Origin: Desulfosporosinus cupriresistens
GTDB taxonomy: Bacteria; Bacillota; Desulfitobacteriia; Desulfitobacteriales; Desulfitobacteriaceae
Assembly: GCF_001707885.1 (NCBI RefSeq)
Contig: NZ_MASS01000015.1
Location: 1-64,000, forward strand
Direction of reading: 5' to 3'
Length of the DNA: 64,000 nucleotides
The first letter of the stretch is position 1; every line of letters starts with the position of its first letter. Made by a program: the position numbers and the translations under genes. Below, piece after piece: positions 17,070-27,038 of this stretch. Below the pieces are notes generated by a model. That model had not been told where the DNA came from. It saw only the letters and a list, made by a program, of their open reading frames with translations, and did not search any database.

Positions 17070-17507
17070 ATGGCACCAACCGAAGAATTGACAAAACAAT
17101 TAGAAGAGGCCTTAAGACGTGCTAATACCATTTTGTACAAGCGTGGTCGATCAATTCTAATTGGCATGGAGATCTCTGCGCTTCAGTTTAATGCACTCTT
17201 AACTATTCGAGAGTTTGGGCCCTTGACAATGGGGGATTTAGGCAAACACTTGTTTGTCGCGTGCAGCACGGCGACTGACTTGGTGGATCGAATGGAACGG
17301 GCAAGTCTGGTCGAGCGAGTTCGGGACAATAAAGACCGGAGAGTGGTCAGGTTGCACTTACTAACTAGAGGGGATGAAGCCCTTGATGCCGTGATTAGAG
17401 AACGTCAAAGTTTTCTTGGTGCAGTCCTTAAGAATTATACGGATGAAGAATACGTGGACTTGTTGCGTCGATTGGAACTTCTGACCCAGCGGATGGAGTT
17501 GAAATAA
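17070..17507 (+). CDS. MarR-family transcriptional regulator
   Basis: The ATG at 17070 follows GGGGGTCGAGGG. The 145-residue protein has the winged-helix core at about 30-105: LTIREFGPLTMGDLGKHLFV, then the recognition helix ATDLVDRMERASLVER and wing RVRDNKDRRVVRLHLL, with the D-x-R-D-R-R signature of MarR wings. It acts as a dimer that loses DNA binding on ligand binding. It lies upstream of, and on the same strand as, a two-component pair and a MacAB-like efflux set, and could control them; no operator was identified. Confidence 0.9.
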   Translation: MAPTEELTKQLEEALRRANTILYKRGRSILIGMEISALQFNALLTIREFGPLTMGDLGKHLFVACSTATDLVDRMERASLVERVRDNKDRRVVRLHLLTRGDEALDAVIRERQSFLGAVLKNYTDEEYVDLLRRLELLTQRMELK

Positions 17508-17656
17508 CTGTTATTTAAATACCTTCGCTTAAGATACCTTAGGTGAGGGTATTATTATTTATCTTCATACAATCTTGAGAACTTTCCTAAATACATCTGA
17601 AAGATAAGCGGTATACTTAAATAAAAATGAAAGTACCGGGAAGTGGTGATGTGGCA

Positions 17657-18343
17657 ATGAAAATTATCTTAGTAGATGATGAGCAGGAAATCCTAACCCT
17701 CGTCAGAGACTACCTTTCGCGGGAAGGATTTAGTGTCTTGACAGCGATCAATGGCCTTGATGGCATAAAGCTTATCGAGCGGGAAAAACCAGACCTCGTT
17801 CTGCTTGATTGGATGCTTCCAGGAATGAGTGGGCTGGAAATATGCAAACACCTACGTGAGACCAGTACGATTCCGATTATCATGCTTACTGCAAAATCAG
17901 AGGAAATCGACAGAGTTTTGGGCCTTGAATTCGGAGCGGACGATTACATCGTTAAGCCGTTTAGCCTTCGAGAATTGGCAGCGCGGATCAAGACAGTGCT
18001 GCGACGTTCGTCGGGGGTGGTCCAGGAAAATAATTCTTCGATATTAGTCCGAGGCGAACTGAGTATCGACGTCACAAGCCATAAAGTGACGAAAAGAGGG
18101 TTGGAAATCTTCCTAACCCCGACCGAATTTAACATACTTCATTTACTTGCCATCCGCCCTGGTACAGTTTATAGCCGTCTTCAACTTTTGCGTCAGGCCA
18201 TGGGGGAGGAGTACCTCTACTATGAGCGTTCTATTGACACGCATGTTTCTAATTTGCGCAAGAAACTTGAAGACAACCCAAGTGATCCCAAATATGTGGA
18301 AACTGTGTTTGGCGTTGGGTATCGGTTCGGTGAAGGCGTGTGA
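17657..18343 (+). CDS. OmpR/PhoB-family response regulator
   Basis: The ATG at 17657 is chosen because AAGTGGTGA lies upstream and the receiver domain starts there (MKIILVDDEQ). A longer frame runs from 17627. The receiver has DD at 7-8, phospho-acceptor Asp51 (LVLLDWMLPG), Thr78 and Lys100. The C-terminal winged helix (about 130-228) has LTPTEFNIL and VSNLRKKLEDNP, then VFGVGYRF. Its stop overlaps the kinase start by four bases, so the two are co-translated. It likely controls the adjacent MacAB-like efflux genes. Confidence 0.93.
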   Translation: MKIILVDDEQEILTLVRDYLSREGFSVLTAINGLDGIKLIEREKPDLVLLDWMLPGMSGLEICKHLRETSTIPIIMLTAKSEEIDRVLGLEFGADDYIVKPFSLRELAARIKTVLRRSSGVVQENNSSILVRGELSIDVTSHKVTKRGLEIFLTPTEFNILHLLAIRPGTVYSRLQLLRQAMGEEYLYYERSIDTHVSNLRKKLEDNPSDPKYVETVFGVGYRFGEGV

Positions 18344-19863
18344 CTTTACGGCGCAAATTTCTGCTCGCACTCATAGGTATGGTTATTTTTATGTCCATTG
18401 TCTTTACCTTCATTGCCTTAACCTCAACTCAAGCCTTGCTAGGGCATGCTGAAACTTATGTACAACAAGCCTTTGGTGAGCGCTTTAATCAAATGCTGAG
18501 TATTTACTATGAGAGCCACAGTAGCTGGGATGGAGTTCAGGATTATATTACCAAGATCACTGAGGGGCCGGATCAGAAATTTGGACGTCCTCCTCGTGAC
18601 TTCCAACGCTTTTTAGTATTCAACCAAGCAGATCAAGTCGTGGCAGCTCAATCAAGTAAAGATCTTGGCAAACAACTGGCTATGTTTCCAGCGGACAATA
18701 AAATTGCGAAACAATGGCAGGAAATTAAGGTCAACGGACAAACGGTGGGACATTACTGGCAAGATCAACGTCCTATAGCCATGGACGGTAGAATGGCAAA
18801 AACTATTGGAACTTCAATTATTCAGGCTATGATCATCGGATTGATTATCACTTCCTTGGTTGCTTTACTCTTGGGGCTATTGCTGACTCGACATTTCACC
18901 CAGCCCTTAAACCATCTCATGGAGGCCGTGCGGAATGTGGGGAAAGGGGATTTGTCCTCGCGGGTTGATGTGAAGGGCAATGGAGATATTGCGACTTTGG
19001 CCCGCGACTTTAATCGGATGACTGAGCAATTGGCCCGTAACGAAGAAGTGAGGCGTAACATGGTGGCGGACATTGCCCATGAATTGCGCACGCCGCTGGC
19101 AGTTATTCTTGGAAAACTGGAATCAATTCAGGAGGGAGTGCTCCCTTCAACGCCGGAAACCATCCTCCCGATTCAGGATGAAACGTTGAGACTCATTCGC
19201 CTGGTGCGAGATCTGCAACAGCTGAGTCTGGCCGAAGCCGGTAAATTACCGATGAGTTGGAAATCAGTCGACCTCAAACAGATTCTAGAGAGAATTATTG
19301 AGCAATTTGCTATAGAATTTGAGGAACGCGAGTTGAAGATCGAAGTTATAGGAGATACGGCGGATATTATTGGTGATCAAGATCGCTTGACCCAGGTTTT
19401 TGTGAATCTGATTGGAAATGCTCTTCTCCATACACCGCCAGGAGGTTCTTTGCGCGTGTTGTTAGGGGAGGCCGAAAGGCCGGTAGAAGATGAAACGGTT
19501 CACGAGGGAAATACGCGTTTCCGTGCAGTCTTCCGACGCAAAGGGGAAAAACCGGAAGAAATGGACAAAGCGGAAAAAAGCAAAGGGGAGTTACGACCCG
19601 GAGAGTGGGTACAAGTGATGGTTGTGGATTCTGGAGAAGGAATTCCAGAGGAAGAACTTGAGCATATCTTTGACCGTTTTTACCGTGTGGATAAAGCACG
19701 AGAGCGGGAAAGTGGTGGAACGGGCTTAGGGCTCGCGATTGCCAAGGAGTTTATCCAGGCACACGGTGGCTCTATTCATGTGAAGAGCAAGCCAGGAGTC
19801 GGAAGTTGTTTTCAGATCTTCTTACCAATAAAACCGAATGTAATTACCTTGACAACATCTTAA
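18340..19863 (+). CDS. Sensor histidine kinase (HAMP-HisKA-HATPase)
   Basis: A GTG start overlaps the regulator stop (GTGA). The product (507 aa) has two membrane segments (about 8-27 and 160-183) that enclose an extracytoplasmic sensor region, then HAMP (184-235). In HisKA, His247 lies in DIAHELRTPLAVI; HATPase follows with VFVNLIGNALLHTP, DSGEGIPEEE and GGTGLGLAIAKEF. An insert of about 45 charged residues (about 385-425, rich in E, K and R) separates the N and G1 boxes and is not typical. Partner: the overlapping regulator. Confidence 0.93.
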   Translation: MTLRRKFLLALIGMVIFMSIVFTFIALTSTQALLGHAETYVQQAFGERFNQMLSIYYESHSSWDGVQDYITKITEGPDQKFGRPPRDFQRFLVFNQADQVVAAQSSKDLGKQLAMFPADNKIAKQWQEIKVNGQTVGHYWQDQRPIAMDGRMAKTIGTSIIQAMIIGLIITSLVALLLGLLLTRHFTQPLNHLMEAVRNVGKGDLSSRVDVKGNGDIATLARDFNRMTEQLARNEEVRRNMVADIAHELRTPLAVILGKLESIQEGVLPSTPETILPIQDETLRLIRLVRDLQQLSLAEAGKLPMSWKSVDLKQILERIIEQFAIEFEERELKIEVIGDTADIIGDQDRLTQVFVNLIGNALLHTPPGGSLRVLLGEAERPVEDETVHEGNTRFRAVFRRKGEKPEEMDKAEKSKGELRPGEWVQVMVVDSGEGIPEEELEHIFDRFYRVDKARERESGGTGLGLAIAKEFIQAHGGSIHVKSKPGVGSCFQIFLPIKPNVITLTTS

Positions 19864-19905
19864 GAAGTCTATCGCTATTTGATCATATTACTATGTTATA
19901 TTTAG

Positions 19906-19950
19906 CAAGGAATTTAGCCCGATGGCCAACCGCCACTAAAGTTCCTTGTT
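19906..19950 (+). terminator. Hairpin after the kinase gene
   Basis: Arms CAAGGAATTTAG (19906-19917) and CTAAAGTTCCTTG (19936-19948) with one bulge, then TTAATT. A weak terminator between the two-component pair and the efflux genes. Confidence 0.55.
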
Positions 19951-20095
19951 AATTAAACATGGAGAAAATGGCGATGAACCCTTGGATAAAGATTTAACCT
20001 AACTTTTTCATGAGAACTTTATTATGTAAGTTTACCTATACCCAATGGCTTAGTTTGATGACTGTTTCATTAACAGGTAGAAAAGGAGAGAGAGC

Positions 20096-21705
20096 ATGAA
20101 CAAAAAATGGGTAACCCTTGGAGTCTTGGGTGTTCTGGTCATAGGAGGTGGCTATTGGGGTTATGAACATTTTAAGGCCAAGCCTGTCGTTGCCTCTAAC
20201 ATTACCGCAAAAGTAAAAATGGGTGATGTCAACAAGGTGATCACAGCAACTGGAACAGTCAATTACCCACACGCGATCACTTTAACCTTTCCAACAACCG
20301 GAAATTCTTCGCAAGCCGGAAAGATTGTGGAGCTCAATGTCAAAGAAGGGGATACTGTTAAAGCAGGGCAAGTGCTGGCTAAGATAGATGATACGAAGCT
20401 AAAGACGTCCGTTTTACAAGCGCAGGCCAATGTAACGTCCGCCGAGTCTAAACTTCAAAATCTTGAAGATACATTCAATGAGCAAACCCATGCCCAAGCT
20501 CGGGCAGCGCTTGCTAAGGCACAGCAGAGTTTAACAACTGCCCAACAGAATGCCGATCCGAGCTATTTAGCTAACCAAGTCTCCCTAGCCGAACAAGATG
20601 TTAAGCAGGCTAGTGATACTTTAGCCAAGGCACACAGAGCGGAAATACTTCCACTATGCAATCCTCGCAAAATGCTCTGAATCAGGCAGTCAATGATTTA
20701 ACCGCTGCTAAGAATCTCCAGAATGGAGGGGCGGCTAAGGCTTTGATATCTGCCCAGGCAGATGTTACATCCGCTCAATATCAGGTGGATCAACAAGCTC
20801 AGGGGCCGAAAGCAGCAGATATTCAATCGGCTCAAGCGGGTATTCAAATAGCTCAGGCTCAACTAGCCAGTGCGCAGGCAGATTTAAATGATGCCGCAAT
20901 AGTTGCACCAGTGGACGCGGTGGTTGTTAGTTGCCCACTCGAACTAGGCCAGGATTCAGATGCCCAGTCAATTATTACCATCACTCCCCAGAACGATAAG
21001 CTTGAAGTGGATGCTTCGATAGATCAGGCGGATATCTCGCAGTGTAAAGTGGGACAGAAAGTGGATATTACTCTGGATTCCTATCCGAATGACCATATCA
21101 GTGGGACAGTAAATGCAGTTGCCTTACAAGGTACAACCACCCAGAACGTTACGACGTATACTGTCACGGCGATGGTCGATCAAGCCAGCGATTTGCTTCG
21201 GGCAGGAATGAATGCCAATGTAAACATTATTGTGGCAGAAGTGAAGGGCGTTCTAACGGTTCCTAGTGAAGCGGTTAAAACCAGAGGAAATGAAAAAGGT
21301 GTCATGGTGCCCGTGACTGCAAGTACTGGTGCAGATCAAGCGAATCCGGTAGGTCAATCAAGCACCAAAGCTAATAATGCAGGAAACGCAAGTTCAGGAA
21401 ATGCCGGTACAGGTAATGCTGCTGCAGGTAATACCGGCACAAGAAATTCCGGCGCGGGATATGCTGGCGCAGGAAGTGGTGCAATGGCGAATGTTCGGTT
21501 TGTTAAGGTAGAGACCGGTTTAGATGATGGAACGAATGTTGAAATCAAAAGTGGTTTAGAAGAAGGGCAAGAAGTCATTATTGGCACGCGTTCGTCCTCG
21601 ACGACTACCACGACTAATTCTTCTTCAGGATTTAGATTAGGCGGCGGTGGCGGAGGCGCTAATCCTGCCAGAGCAATGAGCGGCGGCGGTACCAAAGGAA
21701 ACTAA
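20096..21705 (+). pseudogene. MacA/HlyD-like efflux adaptor, broken by a frameshift
   Basis: The ATG at 20096 follows AAAAGGAGAGAG. The first frame (194 aa, stop at 20680) has a membrane anchor (about 7-24), the barrel-sandwich start (GTVNYPHAITLTFPTTG, VKEGDTVKAGQVLAKIDD) and the first coiled-coil helix. The second frame (entered about 20632, stop 21705) continues with the second helix, lipoyl half, beta-barrel (LEVDASIDQADISQCKVGQK) and a Gly/Asn/Ala-rich tail. Inserting one G in CCAAGGCACACAGA (20625-20638) restores one frame of about 535 codons and yields AKAQQSG, matching the intact AKAQQS encoded near 20515. All other features look functional. It is upstream of its ABC partners. Confidence 0.85.
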
Positions 21706-21744
21706 GTGAGCTTGCATTGACGAATACGTCAGGAGGGGTGCTAT

Positions 21745-22470
21745 TTGATAGATCTCAAAGGGATCAAAAAGATATACGCGAATGGTGATATTCAAGTGGC
21801 TGCTTTAAACGGGGTGGACCTTCATGTTGGCGCTAGTGAGTTTGTTTCCATTATGGGACCCTCAGGCTCCGGCAAATCATCTATGATGAATATTTTAGGA
21901 TGCCTGGATACCCCGACGGAAGGCGAGTATTATCTGGATGGAACTGATGTGGCAAAAGCCAGTGGTGATGATTTATCTGTGATTCGTAACCGCAAAATTG
22001 GGTTTGTTTTTCAAGGCTTTAATCTTCTTGCTCGGACAACGGCGGTTGAAAATGTAGAACTCCCCATGCTCTATGCGGGGATAGGGGGCAAAGAAAGACG
22101 GGCACGCGCCATTGCTGCCTTAGAATCGGTTGGCTTAGGTGGTCGGATTCATCACCGCCCCAAAGAACTTTCAGGTGGTCAGCAACAACGGGTCGCTATT
22201 GCCCGTGCTCTGGTCACAAAACCTTCCATTATCCTAGCCGATGAACCCACAGGGAACTTGGATAGTCGGTCTAGTGAAGAGGTAATGGCAATCTTTCAAC
22301 GTCTCCACGCCTCAGGAAACACGATTATTATTGTGACGCATGAACCGGATATTGCAGAATTTACCCAAAGAATTGTGCGTTTCCGAGATGGTCATATTGA
22401 AGGGGACGAAGTAGTTCAAAATCAACGTCTAGCTCAAGCTCAGGTCCTTGAGGAGGGAGAAGCAAAGTGA
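21745..22470 (+). CDS. ABC transporter ATPase, MacB/LolD type
   Basis: A TTG at 21745 follows AGGAGGGG. The 241-residue protein has GPSGSGKSS (38-46), a Q-loop FVFQGFNLL, the signature [10 protein letters not shown] (141-150), Walker [14 protein letters not shown] (162-174) and an H-loop IVTHEPD. This is the MacB/LolD/FtsE clade that works with FtsX-like permeases as mechanotransmission pumps. It overlaps the permease gene by four bases and follows the adaptor, forming a MacAB-like macrolide, peptide or lipoprotein export set. Confidence 0.95.
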   Translation: MIDLKGIKKIYANGDIQVAALNGVDLHVGASEFVSIMGPSGSGKSSMMNILGCLDTPTEGEYYLDGTDVAKASGDDLSVIRNRKIGFVFQGFNLLARTTAVENVELPMLYAGIGGKERRARAIAALESVGLGGRIHHRPKELSGGQQQRVAIARALVTKPSIILADEPTGNLDSRSSEEVMAIFQRLHASGNTIIIVTHEPDIAEFTQRIVRFRDGHIEGDEVVQNQRLAQAQVLEEGEAK

Positions 22471-23684
22471 ACTTTTTTGAAAGTATCCGAGTCTCTCTCA
22501 GGGCTCTGCGGGCCAACAAACTGCGCTCGGCCTTGACGATGCTCGGGATGATTATCGGAGTGGCGGCGGTTATTGCCATGGTTGGGATCGGAAATGGCGC
22601 AACCGCTTCGATCACCTCCCAGATTCAGGGCCTCGGTTCGAACCTTCTGACAATCAGCTCAGGGCAGTCAAATTCCGGAGGGGTTCGAGGAGGGGCTGGC
22701 AGTTCAAACACTCTAAGTATGACAGATGTTTCGAAAATTCCAATCGACACGGCTGTGAAAGCAGTTTCGCCTGTTTCGAGTACCAATGCTCAAGTGGTTT
22801 TTGGTTCAGGAAACACCTCGACGAGTATTACTGGTACGACAGCGGACTATGCGATCATTAAAAATGTCACGATTGCTAGTGGACGTTTTATTACAAAAGA
22901 AGATGTCGATAGCAGTGCAAGAGTTGCTGTTCTCGGCCCGACAGTGGTTACAAACCTTATGGGTGACGCGAATGCTTCAGTTATCGGAAAAGTTATTAAG
23001 ATCAACAACGTTCCCTTTCAAGTTATCGGAGTGACAACGGCCAGTGGGTCAACCGGGTTTATGAGTAGTGATGATATGATTACCGCACCGATTTCAACCG
23101 TTCAGGCGCGTTTAATCGGGAAAAAGACAGTGCGTAATATCCTGGTCTCGGCTACTTCAGCAGACTTTATGCAAACAGCCCAAGATGAAATTACGGCAGC
23201 CTTGCATAAAACGCATAAAATCCCCGAGGGCAAAGCGGATGACTTCACAGTTCAGAATCAGGCGGATATGTTAGCTACCATGACAGGAGTAACCCAAACC
23301 TTGACCATGCTTCTGGGTGGAATTGCTGGTATCTCCTTACTGGTTGGAGGGATTGGAATCATGAATATCATGCTTGTTTCGGTCACCGAGCGAACCCGGG
23401 AGATCGGAATTAGGAAAGCAATTGGGGCTAAAGGCATGGATATTCTGTTGCAGTTTCTCATCGAAGCAGTCGTACTTAGCGTCTTAGGTGGAGGGATCGG
23501 TATTGCCCTTGGGTATGGAGGATCTACTCTGGCAGGGAAGGCCTTAAAAATGAGCACCAGTATTTCTATGACCTCAGTGTTGGTTGCCTTCTGCTTTTCT
23601 GCCGCGATCGGGATTGTCTTTGGAGTTTTCCCGGCACGAAAGGCTGCGGCAATGGACCCCATTGATGCCTTAAGGTATGAGTAG
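22467..23684 (+). CDS. MacB-like ABC transporter permease (FtsX family)
   Basis: A GTG start overlaps the ATPase stop. The product (405 aa) has the classical layout: helix 1 (about 17-45, LRSALTMLGMIIGVAAVIAM), a long extracytoplasmic MacB core domain (about 50-270), then three helices near the C-terminus (LLGGIAGISLLVGGIGIMNIM with ERTREIGIRKAIGA, and FSAAIGIVFGVFP) and the family end PARKAAAMDPIDALRYE. It forms the dimeric pump with the ATPase. No outer membrane is expected, so the complex probably moves substrates out of the membrane or wall. Confidence 0.95.
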   Translation: MNFFESIRVSLRALRANKLRSALTMLGMIIGVAAVIAMVGIGNGATASITSQIQGLGSNLLTISSGQSNSGGVRGGAGSSNTLSMTDVSKIPIDTAVKAVSPVSSTNAQVVFGSGNTSTSITGTTADYAIIKNVTIASGRFITKEDVDSSARVAVLGPTVVTNLMGDANASVIGKVIKINNVPFQVIGVTTASGSTGFMSSDDMITAPISTVQARLIGKKTVRNILVSATSADFMQTAQDEITAALHKTHKIPEGKADDFTVQNQADMLATMTGVTQTLTMLLGGIAGISLLVGGIGIMNIMLVSVTERTREIGIRKAIGAKGMDILLQFLIEAVVLSVLGGGIGIALGYGGSTLAGKALKMSTSISMTSVLVAFCFSAAIGIVFGVFPARKAAAMDPIDALRYE

Positions 23685-23814
23685 AGCCAACCTTATTCGA
23701 GGTTTGTGAATCTCAGAGTTTCAAAATACGCCGAAACCCTTGGACGAGAAAAAACTCGTATAGATTTGAGGGGTTGTTATATTTATACTGCAAGTTAGAA
23801 AGGAGAAATAGAAC

Positions 23815-25434
23815 ATGGGGAAGAAGCAACAGATACGGACAGTTTTAAGTATTCTGATGATGGTTTCTTTGCTGATTAGCATGATGCCGGGGTTGGCAGT
23901 TGCTGCTACTGATTCCACTACTAGTGACACTTACATTACCTTGAGAGGGCTTACGTTCGTGTCTGACGAAGACTCTACACTGATTATTGGGGAAGCAAAG
24001 ACCATCAATGTGAAATTAACTCGGATTCCGGTAAGTAAGGTTTTCACGGGATCGGTGAATGCGACCATTACAGATTCTGAGGGTAAAGTGACCCAGTATA
24101 CCGCATCGGGTGGTGGTGGCTTTTACAATGTTTCTAATGTTACCCTATATACACCGGGAGACTACACGCTTAAGATTAGTGCTGTTGATCCAAACAAAGG
24201 TTCAGTAACTGCGACCATCAAGGTCCTCGATGCTGTTACAACGGTAACGGATCCGCTCATTATAAACGCAGACAACTCTATAACAGTCAAGCTTACGGAT
24301 TCTGAGGGGAATCTTTTGAAACAAAGGTCAGTGACTGTTGATGGAACGGAAGTTGATGGAGGAACCCAGAATTATACGACCTTAAATGATGGAACCTTTA
24401 TACTGAACATGACTCCGACAAAATCAGGTAATGTCAACCTTGTCTTTGGTGGAAAGATCATTGGGACAATACCCGTTAGTCCAGCTTTTGTAGCGGATAG
24501 TCGGATTGGTTCACAAGCTTCTGATAATGTGGGGCTTGCGGTTGAGGTCGCCAAGCAAGGTTGGCAGAGCGCAACAAATGTAATTTTAGCACGCGATGAT
24601 CAGTTTTCCGATGCTCTAGCAGCGGCTCCGCTCTCTAAGAAACTCAATGCTCCGATTCTTATGACGGCTTCTTCCAGCTTAGATGAGCGGACGTTAGCAG
24701 AGATTCGCGAGCTGGGTGCCCAGAACATCTATATCGTTGGCGGAACAGTAGCTATATCGCAGAGTGTCCAAGATAGCTTGAAGGGGTTTAATGTTACTCG
24801 GATTGCTGGTCAACAAGGATATGATACAGCTGCTCAGATTTCCTCGAATGTGGGTACTGATTCCACCCATACGGTATATCTGGCCAATGGGCATGCAATT
24901 CCGGATGCTATAGCGATAAGTGCCTTTGCTGCTGAGCAAGGAAACTCGATTTTGCTGACCGATAGAGATACATTACCAGCGTCTACGATACAGGCTTTGG
25001 CAAATCTGAATGCCAGTAACGTCATCTTACTAGGCGGGACGGCGGTTATTGGTACTTCGGTGGAACAACAATTAAGCGCAAAGTATTCAGTCAAACGTTG
25101 GGGTGGTTTTGACCGTTATGATACACAAAGTATTATCTTTCAAAACCTTCTTAATACCGAAAATCCTCAGTCCCCACTTTATTTTACCTCGGGACTAGTT
25201 CGCCAAGATGATGTAAGCTCAGGAAAACCCTATGCAGATGCCTTAGTAACGGCCGCTTTAGCTGCCAAAACAGGAGGGTTTGTGGCAATGCTGCCGAAGA
25301 ATGATATTCCTTCAAGTTTGAATTATTTCTTATTATTTAATAAGGGGTATATTGCCAAATCAGCTGTTGTGGGTAACAATAGTGGCGTCTCACAGAATTT
25401 GGAACAACAGCTTCAACAAATGTTGAACTATTAA
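23815..25434 (+). CDS. Secreted protein with three CWB2 cell-wall-binding repeats
   Basis: AAAGGAGAAATAG precedes the ATG at 23815. A signal peptide (about 1-31, ending AVAA) is followed by two beta-rich Ig-like segments (about 35-215, TVTDPLIINADNSITVKL) and three CWB2 units (about 220-535, with RIGSQASDNVGLAVEVAK, RIAGQQGYDTAAQ and RWGGFDRYDTQ). Here CWB2 is C-terminal, the reverse of the protein at 2150-4054. The N-terminal domain would face out once the CWB2 part binds the wall. It lies downstream of the MacB-like operon and ends in its own terminator. Confidence 0.85.
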   Translation: MGKKQQIRTVLSILMMVSLLISMMPGLAVAATDSTTSDTYITLRGLTFVSDEDSTLIIGEAKTINVKLTRIPVSKVFTGSVNATITDSEGKVTQYTASGGGGFYNVSNVTLYTPGDYTLKISAVDPNKGSVTATIKVLDAVTTVTDPLIINADNSITVKLTDSEGNLLKQRSVTVDGTEVDGGTQNYTTLNDGTFILNMTPTKSGNVNLVFGGKIIGTIPVSPAFVADSRIGSQASDNVGLAVEVAKQGWQSATNVILARDDQFSDALAAAPLSKKLNAPILMTASSSLDERTLAEIRELGAQNIYIVGGTVAISQSVQDSLKGFNVTRIAGQQGYDTAAQISSNVGTDSTHTVYLANGHAIPDAIAISAFAAEQGNSILLTDRDTLPASTIQALANLNASNVILLGGTAVIGTSVEQQLSAKYSVKRWGGFDRYDTQSIIFQNLLNTENPQSPLYFTSGLVRQDDVSSGKPYADALVTAALAAKTGGFVAMLPKNDIPSSLNYFLLFNKGYIAKSAVVGNNSGVSQNLEQQLQQMLNY

Positions 25435-25511
25435 ACAGCTGGTATTGGGTGCTTCATATGAAGTTTGAACACTACCATGGTTAGATTGATGTACAGAAGA
25501 CTTATCCAGAA

Positions 25512-25555
25512 AGAAGTAGAGGATTTGATATGACAAATTCTCTGCTTCTTTTTTG
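25512..25555 (+). terminator. Terminator of the second CWB2 gene
   Basis: 15-bp arms with G-T pairs (25512-25526 and 25535-25549) followed by T6. The T run abuts the end of the repeat element that follows. Confidence 0.8.
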
Positions 25556-25893
25556 TACTAGTCACAAAGTATAACCTTTTGTTTCATACTTTCTGGAGGG
25601 TTCCTTCTCGCCATCATTGCGCTTTGTCATCCTTGGCAGTGCATAAGCGCAACTAGGGCAGCCGCCTCCGTCAAGGCTAACAAGAAGGCTAATACGTGCG
25701 AAGACAGTTTCTGCAAGAAGGGTTATACGTGCGAAGACAGTGTCTGCAAGAAGGGTTAATACGTGCGAAGACAGTGTCTGCAAGAAGGGTTAATACGTGC
25801 GAAGACAGTGTCTGTAAGAAGGGTTATACGTGCGAAGACAGTGTCTTCGTGTGTGTGTGTGTGTGTGTGGGGCGCCTGCCAAGTTTCTTTATC
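25555..25893 (-). repeat. Mosaic palindromic element, copy C
   Basis: The left end (TTGTACTAGTCACAAAGTAT, then CTTTTGTTTCATACTTTCTG) is the inverse of the right end of copy E near 56706-56745. The right end (GGCGCCTGCCAAGTTTCTTTA) is the inverse of the module at the left of copy E. The middle holds GGCAGTGCATAAGCGCAAC and the tandem array listed separately. The stretch 25435-26084 has no gene. Confidence 0.85.
25681..25849 (+). repeat. Five-unit 33/34-bp tandem array
   Basis: Units start at 25681, 25714, 25747, 25781 and 25815 and read CAAGAAGGGTTAATACGTGC + GAAGACAGTGTCTG with small changes. The last unit completes the palindrome arm with TCTTCG. A (GT) microsatellite of about 20 bases follows at 25849-25869. 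It is not a CRISPR: there are no unique spacers. Confidence 0.9.
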
Positions 25894-26084
25894 TTAATTA
25901 CGGTCTAAGTCTTTTAAATAAAATAGGAATTATTAATATAATATTTTTTTTTATAAATACTAAGATAAAGAAGGGAAATTTGGGAGAATGGCGAAACTAT
26001 AAACTATTAATTGGACTAATTAACCATACCAATATAAGTCAATCCAAAGCTGAAATTGAATAGGGATAGGGAAGAGGGGATTTA

Positions 26085-27038
26085 ATGGATCTGGATCGGA
26101 AAAGTGGTGTACCTTATTACATTCAGCTTAAAGAACAGATTCGGCGTCGAATAACCCAGGGGGTCTGGACAGCAGGAACAAAACTTCCGACAGAACGAGA
26201 GCTGTCTGAAAGCTTGTCTCTCAGCCGAAATACGGTGAGTCAAGCTTATAAGGAACTGGAAAGTGAAGGAATCCTAAGTTCAGTACGGGGGAGAGGCACC
26301 TACGTTGAGGATACGTTGCTGATTATGCAGCAGGAAAGTCGCAAGGAGAAGGTTTTACGCATCGTTGATGTGGCCATGGAAGAGGCGGTCGGACTTGGCT
26401 TTACGATCGATGATTTTGTATCCTTCGTACATGTGCGAGGGATGGAAAAAAAAGCGCTCCTTTCTCGCAGGAAAGTGGTCTTTATCGTGGATAACCCTGA
26501 GCAGCTCTCAGAGGCCCATTGGAATCTCGGTCCAGGTGTGAGTCTCCTGCCGTTTTTGCTTTCCGAACTTCAGGGATCTCCTCGGGTCAAGGAACGTTTG
26601 GCAGGAATGGACATGGCCGTCACAGGAGAAAATAACCTGGCTGAAGTCAAGGTTCTCTTAGATAAAGTTGGCATTCCCATTCTGGGGATTTCACTTCAGC
26701 CTAAACTGGAGACAATTGTTCGGATTGCCAAATTGACGATGGGCCGGGAGTTGGCTTTAGTTTGCGAAAGCTATCAATTTGCTGAAATAGTTAAACTTGC
26801 TTTGAAGCAAGCCGGTTTGCGCCCAACGTTTAAAACGCTGGTCCAACCGAATGAGGATAATTTACGGAAGGTTTTGTTGGAATGTGGAGCAGTGATTCTA
26901 GCTCCAAAGCTTCGACGGAGGGTTGAAAAAGTACTTCCGGAAAATATGGAGTGTATTGAATTTCGCTTTGAACCGGATGCAGGGAGCCTTAATCTCCTGC
27001 GAGGAACGTTGCTTGAATTAAAGGAGGAGAAGATTTGA
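26085..27038 (+). CDS. GntR-family transcriptional regulator
   Basis: AAGAGGGGA precedes the ATG at 26085. The N-terminal winged helix (about 5-72) has the GntR pattern: PYYIQLKEQIRRRI, LPTERELSESLSLSRNTVSQ and GRGTYV. The C-terminal 240 residues are not FadR, UTRA or aminotransferase-like. They alternate beta and helix like a periplasmic-binding or TrpR-unlike sensor (VVFIVDNPEQL, PILGISLQPK, VILAPKLRRRVEK), which suggests binding of a small ligand. It overlaps murI by three bases and precedes the glutamate mutase genes, so it is the likely regulator of glutamate catabolism. Confidence 0.88.
   Translation: MDLDRKSGVPYYIQLKEQIRRRITQGVWTAGTKLPTERELSESLSLSRNTVSQAYKELESEGILSSVRGRGTYVEDTLLIMQQESRKEKVLRIVDVAMEEAVGLGFTIDDFVSFVHVRGMEKKALLSRRKVVFIVDNPEQLSEAHWNLGPGVSLLPFLLSELQGSPRVKERLAGMDMAVTGENNLAEVKVLLDKVGIPILGISLQPKLETIVRIAKLTMGRELALVCESYQFAEIVKLALKQAGLRPTFKTLVQPNEDNLRKVLLECGAVILAPKLRRRVEKVLPENMECIEFRFEPDAGSLNLLRGTLLELKEEKI

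Noticed and set aside
20096..20680. Programmed frameshifting in the macA-like gene
   Set aside because: The site CCAAGGCACACAGA is not a classical slippery heptamer and has no evident stimulatory stem; mutation or sequence error is simpler.
25681..25869. CRISPR array
   Set aside because: The units are contiguous 33-34 bp repeats with no unique spacers and no cas gene nearby.
25696..26063. Open frames at 25696-25908 and 25830-26063
   Set aside because: They translate the tandem repeat and the GT tract (RRQCLQEG repeats, VCVCVC) and have no SD.
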